From: an unidentified bacterial endosymbiont
GTDB taxonomy: Bacteria; Pseudomonadota; Gammaproteobacteria; Enterobacterales; Enterobacteriaceae
NCBI RefSeq assembly: GCF_918797525.1
Contig: NZ_OU963893.1
Span: forward strand, 868,001 to 932,000
DNA length: 64,000 nucleotides
Direction of reading: 5' to 3'
Part shown: positions 51,447-63,711 of the stretch, one piece after another
Layout of the letters: each line of letters starts with the position of its first letter
How positions within the stretch are numbered: position 1 is the stretch's first letter
The notes under the pieces: generated by a model
Told to the model about the DNA's origin: nothing
The model's input: only the letters and a program-made list of their open reading frames with translations
Database searches by the model: none
Translations under genes and position numbers: made by a program

Positions 51447-52607
51447 TTACTCCACAAAAATATGCGGATAGAAGCGAGACAAATCCTGAGTGATCAGCGC
51501 GCGATCTTCGCGGATGCCAATCCCGGCGGGCTGATCGTTAATCAGCCAACTGCCAATCAGCGTATAGCTGTCACCAAATTTAGGCAGTTGATAAAACGCC
51601 TGGACGATCATCCCTTCTTCACCGTATGGCCCTTCGACCGCTTCCAGCGTTTGGCCGTTTTCGATAATCGACACATTCGCCCCTTCGCGGGAGAAGATCG
51701 GCTTAACGACGTATTTCTCCATCTGCGGATGATCGTCTTCAGCAAAATACGCTGCCAGCAGATTGGGGTGATTGGGGAACATCTCCCACAGCATCGGTAA
51801 CAGCGCTTTGTTGGAGATAATGCTCTTCCAGGCCGGTTCCAGCCAGCGAACGCCAGCATCTTCGAGCTTGGTGGAGAACATCTCACGCAGCATGTATTCC
51901 CACGGGTAGAGCTTGAACAGGTTACTTATCACCTGATCCTGCGTGTCAGTAAACTGGCCTTTTTCCCCCAGACCGATGTCTTCGATATAGAGGAATTCAG
52001 TCGCCACTTCTGCTTCGGCCGCACAATCCTGCAAGTACTGAACCGTACCGCGATCTTCTTCCGTATCGCGGCAGCAGGCAAGGTGCAGCAGGTTGAAGCC
52101 GTGCTGTTCGCGCAGTTCAGCGAAGCGCTCAATAAGCTTTTCCTGCATGCTGTTGAACTGATCGCTGTCTGCAGGCAGATTCCCGGCGCTGGCCTGATCT
52201 TCCAGCCAGATCCACTGGAAAAACGCGGCTTCGTACAGCGAGGTTGGCGTGTCTGCGTTGTTCTCTAAAAGCTTAGGCTCACCCACGCCGTCCCACGCCA
52301 GATCGAGGCGAGAGTAAAGCGATGGCTGACGTGTTTTCCACGACTGACGGACAAAGTTCCAGGTGTGCTTAGGGATACGGAATTTGGTCAGCAGCTCATC
52401 GCTGTCGATAACCTTGTCCACCACCTTCAGGCACATCTGGTGAAGCTCTGCGGTCACCTCTTCCAGTTTATCCACCTGGGCGAGCGTGAGTTTGTAATAA
52501 GCATCTTCACACCAGTACGGTTCGCCGTAAAGGGTGTGGAAGTTAAAGCCGTATTCGGTCGCTTTTTCGCGCCAGTCCGGGCGCTCAACAATACTGACTC
52601 GTTCCAT
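51447..52607 (-). CDS. ygiC: glutathionylspermidine-synthase-like ATP-grasp protein YgiC
   Basis: 386 residues, matching the C-terminal synthetase domain of Gsp: [41 protein letters not shown] and a C-terminal [12 protein letters not shown]. It lacks the amidase domain, so it may ligate a different peptide and amine. Separated from ygiB by 2 bases; part of the tolC-ygiB-ygiC group. Confidence 0.94.
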   Translation of the reverse strand: MERVSIVERPDWREKATEYGFNFHTLYGEPYWCEDAYYKLTLAQVDKLEEVTAELHQMCLKVVDKVIDSDELLTKFRIPKHTWNFVRQSWKTRQPSLYSRLDLAWDGVGEPKLLENNADTPTSLYEAAFFQWIWLEDQASAGNLPADSDQFNSMQEKLIERFAELREQHGFNLLHLACCRDTEEDRGTVQYLQDCAAEAEVATEFLYIEDIGLGEKGQFTDTQDQVISNLFKLYPWEYMLREMFSTKLEDAGVRWLEPAWKSIISNKALLPMLWEMFPNHPNLLAAYFAEDDHPQMEKYVVKPIFSREGANVSIIENGQTLEAVEGPYGEEGMIVQAFYQLPKFGDSYTLIGSWLINDQPAGIGIREDRALITQDLSRFYPHIFVE

Positions 52608-52609
52608 GT

Positions 52610-53275
52610 TCAGCCGCCCATTGAGCGGGTTGAGGAACCGGTCGCGCTGCGCTGCATTGTGTTTTGTTTCGCGACAGATTCACCGAAACCACCGCGGGTC
52701 ACGGTGCTGGTGGTCGCCGGTTTTGGCGCCATCGCCGTTTTGGGTACGGTCGCAGTACGGCCTGGCGTCGCGGCACCGTAGTTTTTGCCGCTGGCATCGG
52801 TGTATTTACCGTACGCCGGGCTATTTGGGTTTTTAGAGCTGAACAGCGGCTGCTGCTGATAGCCTGCGCCACCGCTCATCATCCGGCCCATCATGTAACC
52901 CGCCATCAGCGGCATCCAGAAGCTGCCGCTGGACTGCGCCTGGGCCTGATTTTCCGGCGCCATACCCGCCTGAGCAGGCGTCTGCTGGCACTGGCCTTCG
53001 CCAAATTCCGCTACGCAGTCTTCGCGTGAGGCGTATTTCGGCGCGGTACGTTCCGCTTCCTTGAGGGCGTTGTTATACGCCGTGGTACATTCTGCGCTTT
53101 TACCGGTTGCGGCCGAACAATCGTCCGCGTTTTGATACATCGAGACCGTTTCGTCGCTTTGCTCACAGCCCGCCAGCATAAAAACAGCGGTGATCGCCAG
53201 CGCGACAGGGGTGAGATGACGCGCGTTCCAGCTTTTGCGGAACGAAGCGTGATTGATTGTTTTTGTCCGTTTCAT
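52610..53275 (-). CDS. ygiB: DUF1190 lipoprotein YgiB
   Basis: 221 residues. An N-terminal lipobox ([10 protein letters not shown]) suggests a lipoprotein; a DCxxxxG/ECxxxY repeat pattern and a Gly/Met-rich segment ([18 protein letters not shown]) follow, ending RSMGG. Envelope role unknown; linked with ygiC downstream of tolC. Confidence 0.92.
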   Translation of the reverse strand: MKRTKTINHASFRKSWNARHLTPVALAITAVFMLAGCEQSDETVSMYQNADDCSAATGKSAECTTAYNNALKEAERTAPKYASREDCVAEFGEGQCQQTPAQAGMAPENQAQAQSSGSFWMPLMAGYMMGRMMSGGAGYQQQPLFSSKNPNSPAYGKYTDASGKNYGAATPGRTATVPKTAMAPKPATTSTVTRGGFGESVAKQNTMQRSATGSSTRSMGG

Positions 53276-53396
53276 CGTTGTCTTCCAGGACCCAGTGGTA
53301 ATAACGCTCAGGATAGAGGATGAGTGGTTGAAAATGAAGCGAAGAGGGGGATTCAGAGGGATCTTTACGTAGGCTTACGTTTGGATGTGATAGGGA

Positions 53397-53420
53397 TTCC
53401 CTCTCCCGCAGGAGAGGGAG
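53397..53420. repeat. 10-bp hairpin downstream of tolC
   Basis: TTCCCTCTCC-CGCA-GGAGAGGGAG lies 11 bases past the tolC stop codon. It probably terminates part of tolC transcription or stabilises its 3' end, with read-through to ygiBC. It resembles the palindromes after alx and parE. Confidence 0.6.
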
Positions 53421-53430
53421 GAAGACAAGC

Positions 53431-54915
53431 TTACTGGCGGAATGGATTATTGCCGCTGCTGGCCGGTGCGCTGGTACGAGCCGTGGCTGGCTGTGCAGCG
53501 GGAGAAGGGCTATTGCCGTTGAAATTATCGACGGCGGCAGCCTGCTGCGGGTTCTCCGGAGCAACGTTCTCTGGCGAAGTCGAAACCGCTTTACCCAGGG
53601 CGTTATTCAGTGACAGCAGGTCCTGCTCGTTTAACGTCCCCAGCGCCTGCTTGATATTCAACTGGTTGATCAGGTACTGGTAACGTGCGCTGGAGAGCTG
53701 TTGCTTCGCGTTGTAAAGCGTGGTGGTCGCGTCTAACACGTCAACGATAGTACGGGTACCGACGGAGTAGCCCGCTTCCATCGCGTCCAGTGAACTTTGT
53801 GCAGAGACAACGGCCTGTTTATAAGCGTTGATGCTGCTGATAGAGGCGTTCACGTTGTTGAAGGATGAACGAACGGTCTGCACTACGTTGCGGTGCGCGC
53901 TTTCTAGTTGCTCGCTGGCACCAACAAAGTTGTACTGCGCCTGTTTCACCTGGGAGTTAACCATTCCGCCCTGGTACAGCGGCAGAGAGAAATTCAGGCC
54001 GACTTTATTCTGGCCCTGGTTGCTGTCGTCGAACTGTGAGTTGGCGCCGCTCGTTTTAGACCCGCTGTAAGTGGTGTCAGACACGCCGGTAGAGGCGCTG
54101 AGGCTCAGGGTTGGCAGGTGGCCATCCTGTGCCTGACGGATCTGCTCGCGAGCCAGATCCTGCGTCAGACGCGCCTGCAGCAAGGCCAGGTTACGGTTTT
54201 CCGCCTCTTTCAACAGGGCATTTACTGCCTGAGGTTTGTCGGTTTTGAAATTGTCGACGTTCAGGGAAGCCAGCTCAGGGTAGTAGTTACCGGTGACCTG
54301 ACGCAGTGATTCCACGGCGTTGTCGAGGGTGTTACGCGCGCTGACTTCGTTGGCCAGTACGCTATCGTACTGTGAGCGGGCGTTCTGCACGTCGGTGATC
54401 GCGACCAGACCGACGTTGAAACGCTGGGTCGTTTGATCTAACTGACGGTAAATGGCCTGTTTCTGCGCTTCGGTATAGGAAAGCGCATCAATTGCGCTCA
54501 GGACATTGAAGTAAGCGGTCGCGGTGTTCAGAATAAGTGATTGCTGGTCTGTTTGATATGTCACATCCTGGATGCCTGCACTCTTTTCCTGTAGGGTCAG
54601 AGTACGCCATTTAGACATATCGAACAGGGTCTGTGTGAGCTGCAATGATGCGCTGGTGACATTCGAGTTAACACCGTTTGAGTCGCGAAAACCGTTGCTG
54701 TAGGTGTAATCTGCACCTAAACCCAACTGTGGAAGCAGTGGGCTACGCGCTTCGTTAATCTTTTCAAACGCAGCATCACGATCGGCCGCTGATTTACGTA
54801 AATCAGGGTTGCCCAGACGTGCCTGCTGGTAGACCTGTAACAGGTTCTCTGCCTGGCTCATTGCACTGAAGCCCGTCAGGCTCAGGCCGATAAGGATGGG
54901 GAGCAATTTCTTCAT
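53431..54915 (-). CDS. tolC: outer-membrane efflux channel TolC
   Basis: 494 residues from ATG 54915; AAGGA sits 6 bases upstream of this ATG and directly abuts the alternative ATG 54921. A signal peptide ends near AMSQA-EN. The duplicated structural repeat, the SSFNNVNASISSINAYKQAVVSAQSSLDAMEAGYSVGTRTIVDVLDATTTLYNAK helical segment (in parts) and the periplasmic tail are conserved. It exports drugs and toxins with AcrAB and others, and could serve the natural-product exporter of this genome. Promoter region carries a marbox. Confidence 0.98.
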   Translation of the reverse strand: MKKLLPILIGLSLTGFSAMSQAENLLQVYQQARLGNPDLRKSAADRDAAFEKINEARSPLLPQLGLGADYTYSNGFRDSNGVNSNVTSASLQLTQTLFDMSKWRTLTLQEKSAGIQDVTYQTDQQSLILNTATAYFNVLSAIDALSYTEAQKQAIYRQLDQTTQRFNVGLVAITDVQNARSQYDSVLANEVSARNTLDNAVESLRQVTGNYYPELASLNVDNFKTDKPQAVNALLKEAENRNLALLQARLTQDLAREQIRQAQDGHLPTLSLSASTGVSDTTYSGSKTSGANSQFDDSNQGQNKVGLNFSLPLYQGGMVNSQVKQAQYNFVGASEQLESAHRNVVQTVRSSFNNVNASISSINAYKQAVVSAQSSLDAMEAGYSVGTRTIVDVLDATTTLYNAKQQLSSARYQYLINQLNIKQALGTLNEQDLLSLNNALGKAVSTSPENVAPENPQQAAAVDNFNGNSPSPAAQPATARTSAPASSGNNPFRQ

Positions 54916-54997
54916 TTGCATTCCTTGTTGTGAAGCAGTATTAGCGCTGATCTAATTAAAAATAATTGCCGATTCTAACAGAATCATCCACACCAAA

Positions 54998-55017
54998 AGG
55001 TTGGCGTTACGTGCCAT
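54998..55017 (-). promoter_or_regulatory. mar/sox/rob box of tolC
   Basis: Read leftward, ATGGCACGTAACGCCAACCT fits the marbox consensus AYnGCACnnWnnRYYAAAYn at nearly every defined position. It precedes TAGAAT (54977-54972), a likely -10. MarA, SoxS and Rob activate tolC through this site in E. coli. Confidence 0.75.
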
Positions 55018-55118
55018 CTGGCGGTAATTTGCACCAATCTACCATATAGCCTTGCAAACGGCAGCCAAACAGCCTTGAAAATGACAACTTCATCACCATT
55101 GCTACCAGGATTCGATTC

Positions 55119-55751
55119 ATGAATAAAACAGACAAGTTGCCAGTGACTTTCACCAAAAACGATGTAGAAATTATTGCACGAGAAACGCTATATAGCGGAT
55201 TTTTTTCAATGGATCTTTACCGTTTCAGGCATCGCTTGTTTAACGGCGAGATGAGCGGTGAAGTCAGACGCGAAATTTTTGAGCGCGGGCATGCGGCAGT
55301 CTTGCTACCCTTTGACCCAGTGCGCGATGAAGTCGTGCTGGTGGAGCAGATCCGCATTGCCGCTTATGACGTAAGCGTTAGCCCGTGGTTACTGGAGATG
55401 GTCGCCGGGATTATCGAAGAGGGTGAGTCGGTCGAAGACGTTGCCCGCCGCGAGGCGCTGGAAGAGGCGGGTCTTGTGGTTGGCCGTACGAAGCCGGTGC
55501 TGAGTTATCTGGCAAGCCCGGGCGGCACCAGCGAGCGCTTGTCTGTAATGGTGGGTGAAGTGGACGCCACGACGGCGGAAGGGATCCACGGTCTGGCAGA
55601 TGAAAACGAAGATATTCGGGTTCATGTGGTGAGTCGGGAGCAGGCTTACCAGTGGGTAGAAGAGGGGTTAATCGACAACGCAGCGTCCGTCATCGCCCTG
55701 CAATGGCTGCAACTGCATCATCAGACATTACGACATGAGTGGAAAAAATGA
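55119..55751 (+). CDS. nudF: ADP-ribose pyrophosphatase NudF
   Basis: 210 residues. The Nudix box reads [23 protein letters not shown], with the RREAxEEAG core intact. Hydrolyses ADP-ribose to AMP and ribose-5-phosphate. First of the nudF-yqiB-cpdA-yqiA-parE series; divergent from tolC. Confidence 0.96.
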   Translation: MNKTDKLPVTFTKNDVEIIARETLYSGFFSMDLYRFRHRLFNGEMSGEVRREIFERGHAAVLLPFDPVRDEVVLVEQIRIAAYDVSVSPWLLEMVAGIIEEGESVEDVARREALEEAGLVVGRTKPVLSYLASPGGTSERLSVMVGEVDATTAEGIHGLADENEDIRVHVVSREQAYQWVEEGLIDNAASVIALQWLQLHHQTLRHEWKK

Positions 55752-56170
55752 AGCGTTATACACCTGACTTCCCAGAAATGATGCGCCTGTGCGAAACCAA
55801 TTTCGCGCAGTTGCGCCGCCTGTTGCCGCGAAACGACGCACCCGGCGAAACGGTGAGCTATCAGGTGAGCAACGCGCAGTACCGGATAACCATCACTGAA
55901 TCAACACGATACACCACGCTTGTGGAGATTGAGCAAACGGCGCCCAGCATTAGCTACTGGAGCCTGCCGTCAATGACGGTACGCCTCTATCACGACGCGA
56001 TGGTCGCTGAAGTGTGTTCGAGCCAGCAGATCTTTCGCTTCAAAGCACGGTATGATTACCCGAATAAAAAGTTGCATCAACGCGACGAAAAGCATCAAAT
56101 TAACCAGTTTTTAGCCGACTGGCTAAGGTATTGTTTAGCACATGGAGCAATGGCGATTCCGGTTTGTTAG
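55748..56170 (+). CDS. yqiB: DUF1249 protein YqiB
   Basis: 140 residues from ATG 55748, whose ATGA overlaps the nudF stop. [24 protein letters not shown] and the end [17 protein letters not shown] match E. coli YqiB. Function unknown; always with nudF and cpdA. Confidence 0.94.
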   Translation: MKRYTPDFPEMMRLCETNFAQLRRLLPRNDAPGETVSYQVSNAQYRITITESTRYTTLVEIEQTAPSISYWSLPSMTVRLYHDAMVAEVCSSQQIFRFKARYDYPNKKLHQRDEKHQINQFLADWLRYCLAHGAMAIPVC

Positions 56171-56197
56171 CGTCATAAACCTACCTAAGGACACCAT

Positions 56198-57025
56198 TTG
56201 GAAAGCCTGTTGAACCTGACTGTTGCTGGTGGGGCGCCAGTCAGGATATTGCAAATCACCGATACTCACCTTTTTGCCGAAAAGCATGAGACTTTGCTGG
56301 GTGTGAACACCTGGGAGAGCTATCAGGCTGTACTGAATGCGATCCACGCCGAAGGTCGCCGCTGCGATCTGATTGTCGCCACGGGCGATCTGGCGCAGGA
56401 TCAGTCCGGGGCGGCTTATCAGCATTTTGCTGAAGGTATCGCGAGCTTTAGCGCGCCTTGCGTCTGGTTGCCGGGCAATCACGACTTTCAGCCAGCCATG
56501 TACAGCTCGCTCCATGACGCGGGGATCTCGCCGGCGAAGTGTGTATTGGCCGGTGAACAGTGGCAGCTCCTGTTACTCGACAGCCAGGTATTTGGCGTTC
56601 CACACGGTGAGCTTAGCGAATTCCAGCTCGACTGGCTGGAGGCGAAACTGGCTGCAGAGCCGACGCGCAACACCCTGCTGTTGCTTCACCATCATCCGCT
56701 GCCCGCAGGCTGTAGCTGGCTCGATCAACATAGCCTGCGCAATTCTGCGGCGCTGGACAGAGTGCTGATCAGGTTCCCCCGGGTGAATAACCTGCTGTGC
56801 GGGCATATCCATCAGGAGCAAGATCTCGACTGGAATGGTCGCCGACTGCTGGCGACGCCGTCGACCTGCGTTCAGTTTAAGCCGCACTGTGCCAGCTTTA
56901 CGCTTGATACCATCTCGCCGGGCTGGCGCTGGCTGGAACTGCATGCCGATGGCACGCTGACCACGGAAGTGTGCCGGTTGTCTGGCACACAATTCCGCCC
57001 GGATACCGCTTCAGAAGGTTATTAA
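56198..57025 (+). CDS. cpdA: 3',5'-cyclic AMP phosphodiesterase CpdA
   Basis: 275 residues from TTG 56198, the same rare start as in E. coli. The metallophosphoesterase motifs [31 protein letters not shown] and LLCGHIHQE are all intact. It degrades cAMP. Its stop overlaps the yqiA start by one base. Confidence 0.96.
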   Translation: MESLLNLTVAGGAPVRILQITDTHLFAEKHETLLGVNTWESYQAVLNAIHAEGRRCDLIVATGDLAQDQSGAAYQHFAEGIASFSAPCVWLPGNHDFQPAMYSSLHDAGISPAKCVLAGEQWQLLLLDSQVFGVPHGELSEFQLDWLEAKLAAEPTRNTLLLLHHHPLPAGCSWLDQHSLRNSAALDRVLIRFPRVNNLLCGHIHQEQDLDWNGRRLLATPSTCVQFKPHCASFTLDTISPGWRWLELHADGTLTTEVCRLSGTQFRPDTASEGY

Positions 57026-57606
57026 TGTCCACGCTCCTTTATCTGCATGGGTTTAACAGCTCGCCGCGTTCCGCCAAAGCGACACAGTTTCGCCAGTGGC
57101 TAAGCGAGCAGCATCCCCATGTTGAAATGATTATACCGCAATTGCCCCCCTATCCGGCTGATGCCGCAGAGATGCTGGAGTCGCTGGTGCTGGAACACGG
57201 CGGCGGATCCTTCGGGGTGATTGGCTCTTCGCTGGGCGGCTATTACGCCACCTGGCTTTCGCAATGCTTTATGTTGCCTGCGGTTGTTGTTAATCCGGCG
57301 GTCCGGCCATTTGAGCTGTTGAGGGACTTTCTCGGGCAGAACGAGAACCCCTACACCGGGCAACAATATGTGCTAGAGTCACGCCATATTTACGATCTCA
57401 AAGTTATGCAGGTTGACCCGCTTGAAGCGCCGGATCTTATCTGGCTGCTGCAACAAACGGGTGATGAAGTGCTGGATTACCGCCAGGCAGCGGCGTACTA
57501 CGCATCCTGCCGTCAGACGCTAGAAGAGGGCGGAAACCATGCTTTCACGAACTTTGAGGATCATTTCACCCAGATTGTCGATTTCCTTGGACTGCACAGC
57601 CTCTGA
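57025..57606 (+). CDS. yqiA: esterase YqiA
   Basis: 193 residues from ATG 57025 ([19 protein letters not shown]). Alpha/beta hydrolase: oxyanion LHGFNSSP, nucleophile elbow GSSLGGYYA, acid D of [10 protein letters not shown], and His of [10 protein letters not shown]. Short-chain acyl esterase in E. coli. Confidence 0.94.
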   Translation: MSTLLYLHGFNSSPRSAKATQFRQWLSEQHPHVEMIIPQLPPYPADAAEMLESLVLEHGGGSFGVIGSSLGGYYATWLSQCFMLPAVVVNPAVRPFELLRDFLGQNENPYTGQQYVLESRHIYDLKVMQVDPLEAPDLIWLLQQTGDEVLDYRQAAAYYASCRQTLEEGGNHAFTNFEDHFTQIVDFLGLHSL

Positions 57607-57631
57607 CAATCAATGCGAATTGCTAGTTTAA

Positions 57632-59527
<1,896 letters not shown>

Positions 59528-59539
59528 TGATCTTCCCCC

Positions 59540-59564
59540 TCGCCTCTTCCCATCGGGGAGAGGC
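59540..59564. terminator. hairpin between parE and the AraC-family gene
   Basis: CGCCTCTTCCC and GGGGAGAGGCG pair with one G-T wobble around a 3-nt loop, in the 39-bp gap between convergent genes. Same general type as the palindromes after alx and tolC. Confidence 0.6.
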
Positions 59565-59566
59565 GT

Positions 59567-60406
59567 TCAGGCCGCACGGTGGTTTTTCCGGTACTGTAAC
59601 GGCGTCTCCCCAATGCCTTTTTTAAACGCGCTAATAAACCACGTTACGTCAGAAAACCCTGTCCGTGCGGCAATCTCTCGCACGCTAGCATCCGAGTGAA
59701 GCAAACACTCACACGCTTTGCGCAGGCGTAACGTATTCAGGTAGTCATGAATTTTCTCGCCCGTTTCCGCGCGAAATTTTCGCGATACATAGCTGCGGGA
59801 TTTGCCCAATTCTGCGGCCAGCGCGTCCAGGCGGAACTTCTTCTGAAAATGCTCGTCCAGCCAGAACATCACCTGGCTGGCGATCCCCTGGCTGCTGCCC
59901 GGCGCACCAGCGTTATCATCCGGCATCATAGAAAACAGGCTAATCAGCAGCCCGGCGATGCGCTCGCCGCTAAGGGGAGGGTGATAGCAGCTCAACAGAT
60001 GATCGATATGCTGATGGCAGTGCGCTAAATCTGCGACCCACGCTTCGCCGCCGTGGCGCGAAAGACGCTGCAACCGCTGCTGAGTGTGCGGAAAGTCGCG
60101 CAAATTTTTCAGCACGGCGTGGTGATCGAGATGAATAATCGTGCGCCGGTAAATGGCCTCTGCCTGCGCGTCCACCATTACCTTGTGCAGGGTAAACGGC
60201 GGGAAGAAAAACAGCCGTCCGGGACGCATGGTGTAGTGACGATTGTCTACAATCGCCACGCCAAAGCCCTCTTCCACATAGAGAATTTCCAGACACTGAT
60301 GCCAGTGGTGATAACGCACAGTATTGGCGAACAGGCGGCTGAACGACACCAGGGTATCGTTTAAGGTAATCAACTCCAGGCGATCGGATGTCGGTGCGTC
60401 ACGCAT
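59567..60406 (-). CDS. AraC-family regulator of the uronate-oligosaccharide locus
   Basis: 279 residues. An N-terminal cupin-like sensor (YHHWHQCLEILYVEEGFGVAIVDN, MRPGRLFFFPPFTLHKV) is followed by two AraC helix-turn-helix motifs (LDALAAELGKSRSYVSRKFR and VREIAARTGFSDVTWFISAFKKGIGETPLQYRK). It is divergent from the DUF2264 gene and probably activates it in response to an oligosaccharide breakdown product. Confidence 0.9.
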   Translation of the reverse strand: MRDAPTSDRLELITLNDTLVSFSRLFANTVRYHHWHQCLEILYVEEGFGVAIVDNRHYTMRPGRLFFFPPFTLHKVMVDAQAEAIYRRTIIHLDHHAVLKNLRDFPHTQQRLQRLSRHGGEAWVADLAHCHQHIDHLLSCYHPPLSGERIAGLLISLFSMMPDDNAGAPGSSQGIASQVMFWLDEHFQKKFRLDALAAELGKSRSYVSRKFRAETGEKIHDYLNTLRLRKACECLLHSDASVREIAARTGFSDVTWFISAFKKGIGETPLQYRKNHRAA

Positions 60407-60499
60407 AGTGCAATAAAACTCAACTTTTCCCCGTCTGAATGTCTTTATAAACCACCTTTTTAAATTTTCTAAACTGCAGGTTTATTCATCGTTCTTAGC

Positions 60500-60515
60500 T
60501 GTGACATGGCTAACA
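60500..60515. promoter_or_regulatory. candidate CRP site upstream of the DUF2264 gene
   Basis: TGTGA-CATGGC-TAACA matches the CRP consensus at 9 of 10 core positions, 58 bases before the chosen start. Catabolite control is expected for a sugar-utilisation operon. A small inverted repeat (TAAAC-TGCAG-GTTTA, 60471-60485) nearby may be the AraC-protein site. Confidence 0.5.
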
Positions 60516-60572
60516 TTTCTGCCCTGTAAGGATTCACTATGCTTTGCCGCAGTTGATTACGAGGGCAAACCG

Positions 60573-62387
60573 ATGTGGGCGGCAAACAAAGAAAAATCAA
60601 ATCCGTTGTCTTCACGCCAGGATGTGGTGGCGTATGTAAAAGCAATGCTGGGCGCGCTGGATAAGCAATTCCCGCCGGACAGCTCAGGTTTTTCGCTGGG
60701 CGACACATGCGCGCATTACGCGACAGAGATTGCCAGGATGGAAGGGCTCTCCCGCGCGTTATGGGGGCTGTTTCCGCTGATGGCATCCGGCGAGTCTGAG
60801 CCGTTCAGCGAGAAATACCTTGCGGCGATCAAGCTCGGTACCGATCCACAAAGCCCAGGCTACTGGGGGCAGACCGGGCCTTATGACCAGCGTCTGGTGG
60901 AGATGGCGGCCTTCGGTCTGGGACTTTCCCTGCTGCAGGATAAGCTCACCGCGCATTTTAGCGAACCTGAACTGAACAACCTGCACGCCTGGCTAAACCA
61001 AATTACCGACGCGCAGATGCCGGACAGTAACTGGAATTACTTTGCGATTATGGTCCAGCTTGGTTTCAGGCGCGCCGGAATGGCATATGATCAGGCGGCA
61101 ATTGACCGCCGTTTTGCGCTGATGGACGCCTACTACCTTGGCGACGGTTGGTATTCCGATGGCCCGGGTCGGCCAAAAGACTATTACATCTCCATGGCGT
61201 TCCACTTCTACGGCCTGATCTATGCGACTCTGAGCGGCGATGAGGCGAGGGCAAACATTCTGCGTGAACGTTCGCGCCTGTTCGCGGAAGACTTCATCTA
61301 CTGGTCAGCCGCCGATGGCGCATCGGTGCCGTTTGGCCGCAGCCTGACCTACCGTTTTGCGATGGTCGCCTTCTGGAGCGCGGTGGCCTATTCCGGGCTG
61401 GAGGTGTTCACGCCGGGGATCGTGAAGGGTATTGTTTTGCGCCATCTGCGCTGGTGGCAGCAGCAGCCGATGACCGATCGCGATGGCATTCTAACGCTCG
61501 GGTTTGCCTGTCCGAACCTCGCGATGTGCGAAGACTATAACTCTCCCGGCTCGCCGTACTGGGCGCTGAAAACCTATCTGATTTTGGCGTTGCCAGAAGC
61601 ACACCCGTTCTGGCAGGCACAAGAGCAGCCCCTGCCCGCCCTGAGTGAAAAACGCACGCTTCCCCATGCGCAGCAGATCCTGATGCATGCGCAGGGGTCG
61701 CGGCACGTCACAATGCTCACCGCCGGACAGCTTGAGCTGAATAACTATGTCAATACCGAGGCTAAATATACCAAATTTGCCTATTCCAGCCGCTTCGGTT
61801 TCACCATTGAACGCGGGCGCTTTGGCCTGCAGCATGCGGCCTGTGACTCGATGCTGTTGTTGGCGGATGGCGATGCGTATTTCCGCGGTCGCCGCGCGTG
61901 CGAGGAGGTACGGGTAGATGAAAATTACCTCTACTCACGCTGGTCGCCATGGCACGACGTGCATATTGAGAGCTGGCAAATTCCGTTCGGTGAGTGGCAC
62001 CTGCGCCTGCACCGTATCAACAGCGCGCGCCAGCTGCAAACGGCAGAAGGCGGGTTTGCGGTGATGAAAACAGAACATCAGATCCGCGAGAGAGGCTGCT
62101 ATCTTCAGGCAGAGAACGGTTTTAGCACGATTATTGACCTCTCACCCGCTATTTTGCGTAGACCGGGCAGCATCGTCACGCCGCCAAACAGCAGCATTAT
62201 GTTCCCGGAGTGTGCCTCTGTTCCGCTGCTAAAAACCGATATTACGCCAGGGGAGAGCTGGCTGTGTTGCGCAGTCCTGGCCGGCGAGAAACAGCCGGCA
62301 GGGGTTACGCCGCAACTGAATATTAGCCATAACCGGGTCGTTATCCGCGAACCTGGAGGCGAACGTCAACTGGCGTTCACTTTATAA
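60573..62387 (+). CDS. DUF2264 protein, probable GH154-type uronic-acid glycoside hydrolase
   Basis: 604 residues from ATG 60573 (MWAANKEKSNPLSSRQDV), chosen because GAGGG lies 7 bases upstream; GTG 60501 overlaps a CRP-like site. Alpha/alpha-barrel-type repeats and the segments MEGLSRALWGLFPLMASG, NWNYFAIMVQLGFRRAG and GDGWYSDGPGRPKDYY are typical of DUF2264. That family has been linked to beta-glucuronidase activity (GH154); I hold this from memory. There is no signal peptide, so it acts on imported oligosaccharides. Confidence 0.82.
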   Translation: MWAANKEKSNPLSSRQDVVAYVKAMLGALDKQFPPDSSGFSLGDTCAHYATEIARMEGLSRALWGLFPLMASGESEPFSEKYLAAIKLGTDPQSPGYWGQTGPYDQRLVEMAAFGLGLSLLQDKLTAHFSEPELNNLHAWLNQITDAQMPDSNWNYFAIMVQLGFRRAGMAYDQAAIDRRFALMDAYYLGDGWYSDGPGRPKDYYISMAFHFYGLIYATLSGDEARANILRERSRLFAEDFIYWSAADGASVPFGRSLTYRFAMVAFWSAVAYSGLEVFTPGIVKGIVLRHLRWWQQQPMTDRDGILTLGFACPNLAMCEDYNSPGSPYWALKTYLILALPEAHPFWQAQEQPLPALSEKRTLPHAQQILMHAQGSRHVTMLTAGQLELNNYVNTEAKYTKFAYSSRFGFTIERGRFGLQHAACDSMLLLADGDAYFRGRRACEEVRVDENYLYSRWSPWHDVHIESWQIPFGEWHLRLHRINSARQLQTAEGGFAVMKTEHQIRERGCYLQAENGFSTIIDLSPAILRRPGSIVTPPNSSIMFPECASVPLLKTDITPGESWLCCAVLAGEKQPAGVTPQLNISHNRVVIREPGGERQLAFTL

Positions 62388-62419
62388 AAAAACGGGCCCT
62401 ACACGTTGGCGAGGATGCG

Positions 62420-63685
62420 ATGAAAAGTACATCTACAACAAACAGAACTGAGTATTACAAAATAAGCAGTTTTATTTTTCTCTACTTTTTTACCTGGTCT
62501 GCCAGTATTGGGTTACTGGCGATTTGGCTCGGTCAAAAGGCGAATCTAAGCGGTTCGGTTATCGGTACCGTATTTGCCGTGAACGGCGTTTTCTCCGTTA
62601 TTCTTAAACCGATCTACGGCTATATTCTCGATAAGATCGGCATGAGTAAATACCTGCTCTACTTTGTGGTCGTGATGTCGGCCCTGATGGCGCCGTTCTT
62701 TATTTATGTTTATCAGCCGCTGTTAATGTCTAACACGATGCTGGGCATTATTGTCGGTGCGCTCTATTTAAGCTTTGCCTGGTATGCGGGCGTGGCGGCG
62801 TGTGAGTCCTACTCCGACCGCTTTAGTCGCTTAAACGGCATGGAGTTTGGGCAAATCCGCATGTGGGGATCGCTTGGCTGGGCGGTGGCATCATCGTTTT
62901 CCGGCCTGCTGTTTAATCTCTCTGCGGCATATAACTTTATTATGGGCAGCGTAGCCTCAGTGGTGATGCTGATTGTACTGCTTAGCCTGAAAGTAAACAC
63001 TAACTCCGCTACCGCTGGCGAAGTCCTTACCAAAGAAAAAATCGCGCCGTCAGACGTCTATGCCCTGCTGCGTAACCGTAAATTCTGGGCGTTCTGCCTG
63101 TACGTCGCGGGCGTGGCATGGATGATGTTTATCGCCGAACAGCAGTTCTCGCGCTATTTCGTCACCTTCTTTGATGATATCCACGAAGGCAACGCGGTAT
63201 TTGGTTATCTGGGCACGGTGCAGTCGGGAATGGAATTTGTCATGTATATGGTGATCCCACTGTTCGTAAACTTTATTGGTGCCAAGCGTGGGCTATTAAT
63301 TGTCGGCCTGGTGGTCGGTGCGCGTCTGATTATTTCCGGCATGAGCGATTCGCATCTGTTAATTTCCATTCTTAAGCCGCTGTACGGACTGGAAATTTGT
63401 TTGCTGCTAGTGTCGGTCTTTAAATATATCGCCGAGCATTTCGATAAGCGTGTCAACGCCACCATGTATCTGCTGGGCTATCAGGCCATGCTGTATATCG
63501 GCAATGTTGTGGTCTCTTCGCCTGCCGGATATATGTATGACCGCATTGGCTTTGAGCACACCTATATCATTATGGGCGCGACGGCGCTGACCTTTACGCT
63601 GATCTCTGCCTTTACGTTATCCGCCTGCCAGAGCAAATGGCGCGGATCCCGTACGCTGAACGTAGCAGAACCCACTTCACGATAA
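62420..63685 (+). CDS. oligosaccharide:H+ symporter-family MFS transporter
   Basis: 421 residues, 12 hydrophobic segments. The text YYKISSFIFLYFFTWSASIGLLAIWLGQ, FAVNGVFSVILKPIYGYILDKIG and GMEFGQIRMWGSLGWAVASSFSGLLF follows LacY/RafB-type (OHS family) permeases. It likely imports uronate-containing di- or oligosaccharides for the flanking hydrolases. GAGGATG lies before ATG 62420. Confidence 0.85.
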   Translation: MKSTSTTNRTEYYKISSFIFLYFFTWSASIGLLAIWLGQKANLSGSVIGTVFAVNGVFSVILKPIYGYILDKIGMSKYLLYFVVVMSALMAPFFIYVYQPLLMSNTMLGIIVGALYLSFAWYAGVAACESYSDRFSRLNGMEFGQIRMWGSLGWAVASSFSGLLFNLSAAYNFIMGSVASVVMLIVLLSLKVNTNSATAGEVLTKEKIAPSDVYALLRNRKFWAFCLYVAGVAWMMFIAEQQFSRYFVTFFDDIHEGNAVFGYLGTVQSGMEFVMYMVIPLFVNFIGAKRGLLIVGLVVGARLIISGMSDSHLLISILKPLYGLEICLLLVSVFKYIAEHFDKRVNATMYLLGYQAMLYIGNVVVSSPAGYMYDRIGFEHTYIIMGATALTFTLISAFTLSACQSKWRGSRTLNVAEPTSR

Positions 63686-63711
63686 TTACGCCGTCAAAGA
63701 AGGAACCGAAA

